A DNA stretch of 12,054 nt from Polyrhizophydium stewartii (Eukaryota; Chytridiomycota; Chytridiomycetes; Rhizophydiales), in contig JADGIZ010000542.1 in assembly GCA_027604665.1 (NCBI GenBank), positions 1 through 12,054 on the forward strand, given 5' to 3'. A program made the translations under genes and the position numbers. Positions 7,486 to 12,054 of this stretch are shown here, one piece after another. How positions within the stretch are numbered: the first letter of the stretch is position 1; every line of letters starts with the position of its first letter. Below the pieces are notes generated by a model, which was given only the letters and a program-made list of their open reading frames with translations, ran no database searches and had not been told where the DNA came from.

Positions 7486-10400
7486 TCAGCGACGGCGGGA
7501 GAGTGTGTCGGCGCCGCTGCCATCGCCGTAGGCGGACGAAAAGTCGAGGAGCGAGTCGGCCAGTCCAGATCCAAAGGCAAAGCCGATGCCGCCTTCGGGA
7601 CCAAAGTCGAAGCCGAGGCCCTCGCGACCGAGCGAGCTGCTCGTTGTGCTGAGCGAGCTTCCGATCGGAGCGGTGAGTGAGCCCGTTGCGGACGACGCGC
7701 GGGGGATGCCGCTGCCAACAGCGCCGACGGCACGGGCCGTTCCAAGACCAGAAGACGGAGCGCCGCCGCCGCCGCCGCCAGGTCCAATGAGCTTGCTGCT
7801 CGAGGAGCTGCTGCTCACTGTGCGGCTGATGCTGATGTCCTCGGTGCCTAGGCTCGGGGCCTCGCTGAACTGAGAGAAGCTGTAGTAGCCTGCAGTGGCC
7901 TGCCTCAGCCGATCGTAGTTGCGCTTGAGCTGGCGCGTGTAGTCCAGCAGGCTCTGGTGCTCGCCGCGCAGAGTCTGCAGCTCCTGCTGGATGCTCGCCG
8001 AGAGGTCCGCAAACTGCGCCATCTGGTCTTGCTCACCCTGATGCAGCTTCGCTGCTGCTGGATCAGCATCGGCGACCGTGATGGCTCCTGGCATGCGGTA
8101 GCCGAGCCGCAGCATGCCGCCGTGGTGACCCTGATAGCCGTGCGATAGCATCGATGGCGGCTGGCCTGTGACAGATCCCGGCGCCGTTGAGTGCAGGAAC
8201 ATGGGCGACTCTGCGCATTGATCGGTCAGCATTTGCGAGCATCCCTGTGCTCATCGCTTCATGTTGAATGCCTACCCATCAACATGTTCGCCGCGGGCGA
8301 TGTCGGCGCGGAGAGCACGGGCGAGGCTGCGGCGACAAAGCGTCAGCACGAGATCGGCCAGTGAGCGTCAAGTCGGCGTGGCCAGGTCGTCTCACCGAGG
8401 CGATGCTGCATCGAGAGCGGCGGTGGAAGAACAAACGACGCCGACCGCGAGTGCGACTCGCTGAAGCTCATGCTGCGCGCGCGCTGCTGCTTGTCCGCCA
8501 TGCACGCTCGTCAGATATGTGGCACCATAACGACTGCAGGCTAGCCGGACCAGATGCAGCACTCACCGTTGCCGGAGCGCCAGCGCCAGTGACCTCTGCA
8601 AGCATGGCTTTGAGCTCCAGCTGCATGCGGCCAGCGCCGTGCATGGAGGACTCGGAGTCGCCAGGCGGCGCACCCTCTCGGTCTTCGGGAGGCATTTCGA
8701 CAAAGCATCGCAGGTCCTCGGGGCATTCCATGCGCTGCAAACAAGGCGGGCGTCAGCCGCCAGGCTTGCGATGGCAACAATGCCGAACACGGACTCACGG
8801 CAGTGGAGATGACAATCTGCTTCTGCTTCTCGGTGAAAAGCGGCACGCATAGGCACGCACGCACGTACGCCTCGAGGAAGTGCAGGTCAAGCGTGCTGTT
8901 CTGGCGCTGCAGCTGGAAGCGCAGGCTTTCAGTGCCAACTACCGCGGCATCCCAAGCAGCGACGTCAGCGACAGGCTTGCGAACAGCACAAGGCGCCTGG
9001 ATGCAAACTCACGCTTCGCCATCTCGAACAGATGGTCACGCTGCAGGATTGGGACGAGACATGTGCGATGCCACGGGACCTTGGAGAGAATCGACATGAT
9101 GTTCTCGAAGGGCCGTCGAGGCGATCTGCGCGAGGGATGCGTCTGGCGCGACGGCTTGCAGCTGCTCAGAAGCGTAAAGACGTCCTCGCGAGCCATAAAC
9201 ACGAGCCCGGGCTCGCCCGCCTGGGTGTCTTCGGTAGAGCTGGGCTCAGATTCGGCGAGCGGCTGCCACGCCATTGGCGGCTCGATCTTTGGCGACGGGC
9301 CTGGTTTGGGCAAGCTCTCGAGCTTGGGCGACGGCTCCTGGATCTCGCCCGGAGCGACAGATCTCGGGTGCTCCTGCGCGGCCGCGAGCTCGGGATCGCG
9401 CGGCGGGGTTTCGGAGACGGAGGCACCAGGAGCATGGCCAGATGACTGCGACTGCGGCCGGGAGAGGGACCGCGGCGAGGGCTGAGGATGCGTCTGCGAA
9501 GGCTGTGGCTCAGTCTGGGATTGGGCCGTCTGGGGCTGGGACTGCGAGTGCGGTAGTTGTGGCTGCGGCTGCGTCAGCTGGTTGCGGTACTCGAGGCGGC
9601 GCTGGAGCGACTGCATCAGGCTCGGGAACAGCGCGCGATACAGCTCGTCCTGGGAGCTTGGTTCGACATTGACCGGGCGGCCCTTGAGATAACCGCGCCG
9701 ATGCAGGCGGAGCGCCTGCTGAGCGAGAGCCTTGGTCGGGAACTCGACAAAGCACTCGTTGAGCGTCTTGCCGGTGGTGCGGTCCATGATGATGTGGATG
9801 CCGTGGTGATAGTGCGGCGCAACGTGGCGCATTGGAATCGGCGTCTCAGAGAAGAAGGCCTGCACGTCGCTGGTGGTCAGGTCCCAGCTGATGTTGGAGA
9901 GCTTGACGACGGCAAACTCGTTGTTGGGCGGGACATTGGGCCGCGACCGGTAGAGGGTCTCAAGGCTCGAGAGCTTGGGGGCCGCGGTCTCCTCGGCCGT
10001 CGGCGCGGCGGCATCTGCGTTGGCGGGCTCAGCCGCGTCGGTAGCAGGCGGATCGGCCGCGGTGGTGACGGATCCCGCCATCGCAGATTCGGCATCGGCA
10101 ACGGCAGGCGGCTTGGGCGAGGTGACGCGCTGGCGGGAAGGCGACGTGTCCCGGATTAACCTGCTCAAGCTGAGCTCGGGCACATCCGGGAGCGGCAGCT
10201 GCATCGGCGGCGCCGCGCCTGTTGGCGACGTCACGGACGACGAGGAGCGGCGGCCGTGGTGGCGAGTTGAGCCGGACTGCGGCATCAGCTGTGACCAGGC
10301 GGCATGCCTGTGCGGCAGCGTTGCCATGGGATGGAGCTGGTGTGGGTGGTGATGGTGGTGCATGAACGGCTGGAACTGCTGGAGAGGCGGCGGCGAGGTC

Positions 10401-11545
10401 TGGCGCAAGATCCGGCCATGGGCGACCCCCTGGTCCTCTTGGATGACGCCCAGCTGGTGGGCCATGTGCGAGTAGTCGTCGAGATGCGAGCGGGGCGATC
10501 CCGACTGCTGATGATACTGGTGCCTGCGCAGCGATCCATGCGCGGCCGCCGCGGCCGTGCCGTCAGCAAAGGCGGAGACATGCGGTGCGGAGGATGTGCT
10601 GGCGGGCGAGAGGTATGCGGCCGAGAGCGCGCCTGAGTTGGGCGGCGGGCTCGGCGTCGCCGTTGGCGCAGGGTAAGGCTGCGCGGCGAACTGGGCCGAG
10701 GACGTGTGGCGAGGCAGCGACTGGTGTGCCTGGGCCGGCGAGGTCTGCTGGTCGCCCGGCGCTCGGTTCTCCGACGGCCACGAGGGGCGGCGTGAGACAT
10801 TCAGCGAGTTGTTCCTCATATGGCGCTTGCCGGGCTGGTATGGCTGCTGCTGGTGGTGGTGCTGCAGGGCCTGTGCGTGGGCCTGCAGCAGTTGCTGCTG
10901 CTGCGGCTGCTGCTGCGACTGCTGCTGCTGCTGGTGGTGGTGGGGCAGCTGCGCAGGCGGGGGAGACAGATGCAGCTGGTGCTGGGCAAAGGAACCGTGG
11001 ACCTGCGGGTGCTGCGGATACAGAGGCTGTTGGAGAGGATTATGCTGCAAATACGGATGAGGCTGGGAGGAGGAGGTGCTGCGGGCCTGGTGCGAGTGCA
11101 GGTGCTCGGGGTATGGGTCGAGGGGCAGCTGATGAGACGGGTGGGGAGATGAGAGAGACGAAAGCGAGGGCGATGGCGACGATGAGACAAACGCGGGATG
11201 GCCAAAGTGAGGAAAACCCAGCGCGACGGGAGACGACGCTTGGTCGGCGGCCGCCGCCGCCGCATCGGGCGGCGGGGGGCGAAAGGCAAAGTGCGCCGGC
11301 GCGCCGATGTGGGCGGCCTGCGGCGAGAGCAGCGGCGGCATGTGGCCGGACGCCGGCGCCGGCGCCGGGAAGGAGCCGCCGGTGGGGCTCAGCGCCGCCC
11401 GCAGCGGCAGGCGGTGGTGCGAGTCGAAGCGGCGGCCGGGCAACAGCGGCGACGGATCGAGCAGCGGCAGCGGCAGCGCGAGCGGGTCCGGCAGGCGCAG
11501 ATGGCGCTCTGCGTCGGCGCCGGCCGGCTGCGCGGCGGGCGTCAT
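7486..11545 (-). CDS. Low-complexity RNA-binding protein with one quasi-RRM, 6 exons, 1235 aa
   Basis: Not assigned to a named gene. Exons (- strand): 11545-9013, 8938-8799, 8734-8567, 8486-8396, 8326-8276, 8210-7486. Introns of 74, 64, 80, 69 and 65 nt start GTGAGT (three), GTGAGA and GTAGGC; all phases agree. Layout: residues 1-540 are Pro/Ser/His/Gln-rich and disordered, with a Gln/His tract near 200-236; an RRM fold at about 542-625 (VVKLSNISWDLTTSDVQAFF, GIHIIMDRTTGKTLNECFVEF); a Gln-Pro-Ser linker; a conserved-looking block at about 808-890 (FENIMSILSKVPWH, LVPILQRDHLFEMAKLG, LDLHFLEAYVRACL, LFTEKQKQIVIS); a Ser-rich segment; a likely coiled coil at 1050-1098; a Ser and Gly-rich tail. 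The RRM resembles hnRNP H/F-type quasi-RRMs, lacking the usual RNP aromatics. Start: 11545 is the first true ATG in frame; the frame is open further upstream but without ATG. A cytoplasmic or nuclear mRNA-binding role is inference. Confidence 0.88.
10889..10938. repeat. Interrupted CTG/CAG trinucleotide tract encoding poly-Gln
   Basis: The + strand reads runs of CTG broken by CGG and CGA, which on the coding - strand give the QQQQQ-S-QQQ-P-QQQQ tract of the RNA-binding protein. GTG/CAC triplets just beyond encode adjoining His residues. Tracts of this type vary in length by replication slippage. Confidence 0.85.
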
Positions 11546-11820
11546 GGAGATGGAGGGTGCGGTGCCTGTTGGGCTGCGCCTGTGTCCGCGTGGTGGCGGA
11601 GCGGCTTTGAGATCCGGGGATCTGATGAAAGTCGTGGGGTGACAAGGGCCGGGCGCGGCGGGAGACAGCGCGGCGGGAGGCAGCACGGCGAGCAGAAGCG
11701 GAGCGGGAGGCGGCCAGGCCGGAGACGGCGGCGCGGGAGACGTCCCCGGCCGGTCCGACGGAAGGGCGGCCGAGGCGATCGGCGTCAGCACCAACGGCGT
11801 GCATCCCGACAGGGCGGCGG

Positions 11821-11900
11821 CAGCAGGCGGCGACGGGCGGCAGCAGGCGGCGACGGGTGGCAGCGGACGGCGACGGGCAGCAGCGGGAAGCAGCGGGCAG
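11821..11900. repeat. 20-nt tandem repeat, 4 copies
   Basis: The unit CAGCAGGCGGCGACGGGCGG starts at 11821. The second copy (11841) differs by one base, the third (11861) by a few, and the fourth (11881) is degenerate. All four begin CAGC and share the GGCGACGGG or related core. It lies about 280-355 nt above the qRRM start codon. Confidence 0.85.
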
Positions 11901-11910
11901 CGCGCACGGG

Positions 11911-11947
11911 CGGCACCGGCACCGGCACCGGCAACGGCAACGGCAAG
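11911..11947. repeat. Hexamer repeat (GGCACC then GGCAAC)
   Basis: Three GGCACC units run directly into three GGCAAC units, so a single C-to-A change separates two sub-arrays. This suggests spread of a variant by slippage. Confidence 0.8.
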
Positions 11948-12054
11948 CGGCCGGCGTGTGCTGCGGCTCGCGGCGCGCGGCAGCGGGGAGATGCGGCGGC
12001 TCGGGCGACAACGGCGGGCGGGCGGGCGACAGGCGGCAACGCACCGGGCGCGGG

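Larger units (their letters stand above)
11546..12054. other. Leader or promoter region of the qRRM gene, repeat-rich
   Basis: The 509 bp from the first in-frame ATG to the window edge hold no supported gene. The - strand frame stays open for at least 83 codons above the ATG, but it lacks ATG and its translation is Pro/Ala-rich with no family resemblance. The region contains the 20-nt tandem repeat at 11821-11900 and the hexamer repeat at 11911-11947. An upstream non-coding exon cannot be excluded. Confidence 0.55.

Noticed and set aside
10585..11610. Long + strand open frame (341 codons) over the qRRM gene
   Set aside because: Its translation is Arg/Ala/Gly-rich filler with no family resemblance; it is the complement of a low-complexity, G+C-rich coding exon whose - strand frame carries a clear RRM.
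11546..11794. Extending the qRRM protein N-terminally to 11794
   Set aside because: The codon at 11794 is TTG, not ATG, and no ATG occurs in frame until 11545; the translated extension looks like leader sequence.
1..12054. Defence island, biosynthetic cluster, transposon or CRISPR array
   Set aside because: All substantial coding signal is accounted for by five ordinary nuclear genes; no transposase, terminal repeats, direct-repeat/spacer array or linked pathway was seen.

Overview
This is a gene-dense stretch of a very G+C-rich nuclear eukaryotic genome, almost certainly a fungus. Evidence: every gene is split by spliceosomal introns, most of them 64-155 nt; the pantothenate-pathway ligase resembles the fungal Cab2 type; the two ribosomal proteins are clearly eukaryotic; and there is a fungal-type low-complexity RNA-binding protein. 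Donor sites are mostly GTGAGT or GTGCGT and acceptors mostly GCAG. A basidiomycete (for example Ustilaginomycotina-like) is my best guess, but that is inference.

Layout, left to right. (1) 119-1414, + strand, 3 exons: phosphopantothenate-cysteine ligase (CAB2/PPCS), the second step from phosphopantothenate to coenzyme A. (2) 1533-2516, - strand, 4 exons: ribosomal protein eL42, with a first coding exon that is only the ATG and a last exon of 21 nt. (3) 2858-4809, - strand, 3 exons: ribosomal protein uL30 (RPL7), with an 11-nt first coding exon and a 916-nt first intron containing strong hairpins. (4) 5012-7074, + strand, 3 exons: an acid PNGase A-type peptide N-glycanase, divergent from uL30 across about 200 bp. 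(5) 7486-11545, - strand, 6 exons: a 1235-residue low-complexity protein with one quasi-RRM, a conserved C-terminal block and a coiled coil. The remaining 12 kb margin (11546-12054) is repeat-rich leader or promoter DNA of gene 5.

How the genes relate. CAB2 and eL42 converge, eL42 and uL30 lie head-to-tail, uL30 and PNGase A diverge, and PNGase A and the RRM gene converge. There is no metabolic pathway shared across the window. The only functional pair is the two 60S ribosomal proteins, whose upstream regions share a GCGACA...CCAATG element. I found no mobile element, CRISPR array, tRNA or rRNA, and no multi-gene defence-like system. The most interesting material is in gene structure, intron RNA structure and the uncharacterised RNA-binding protein.
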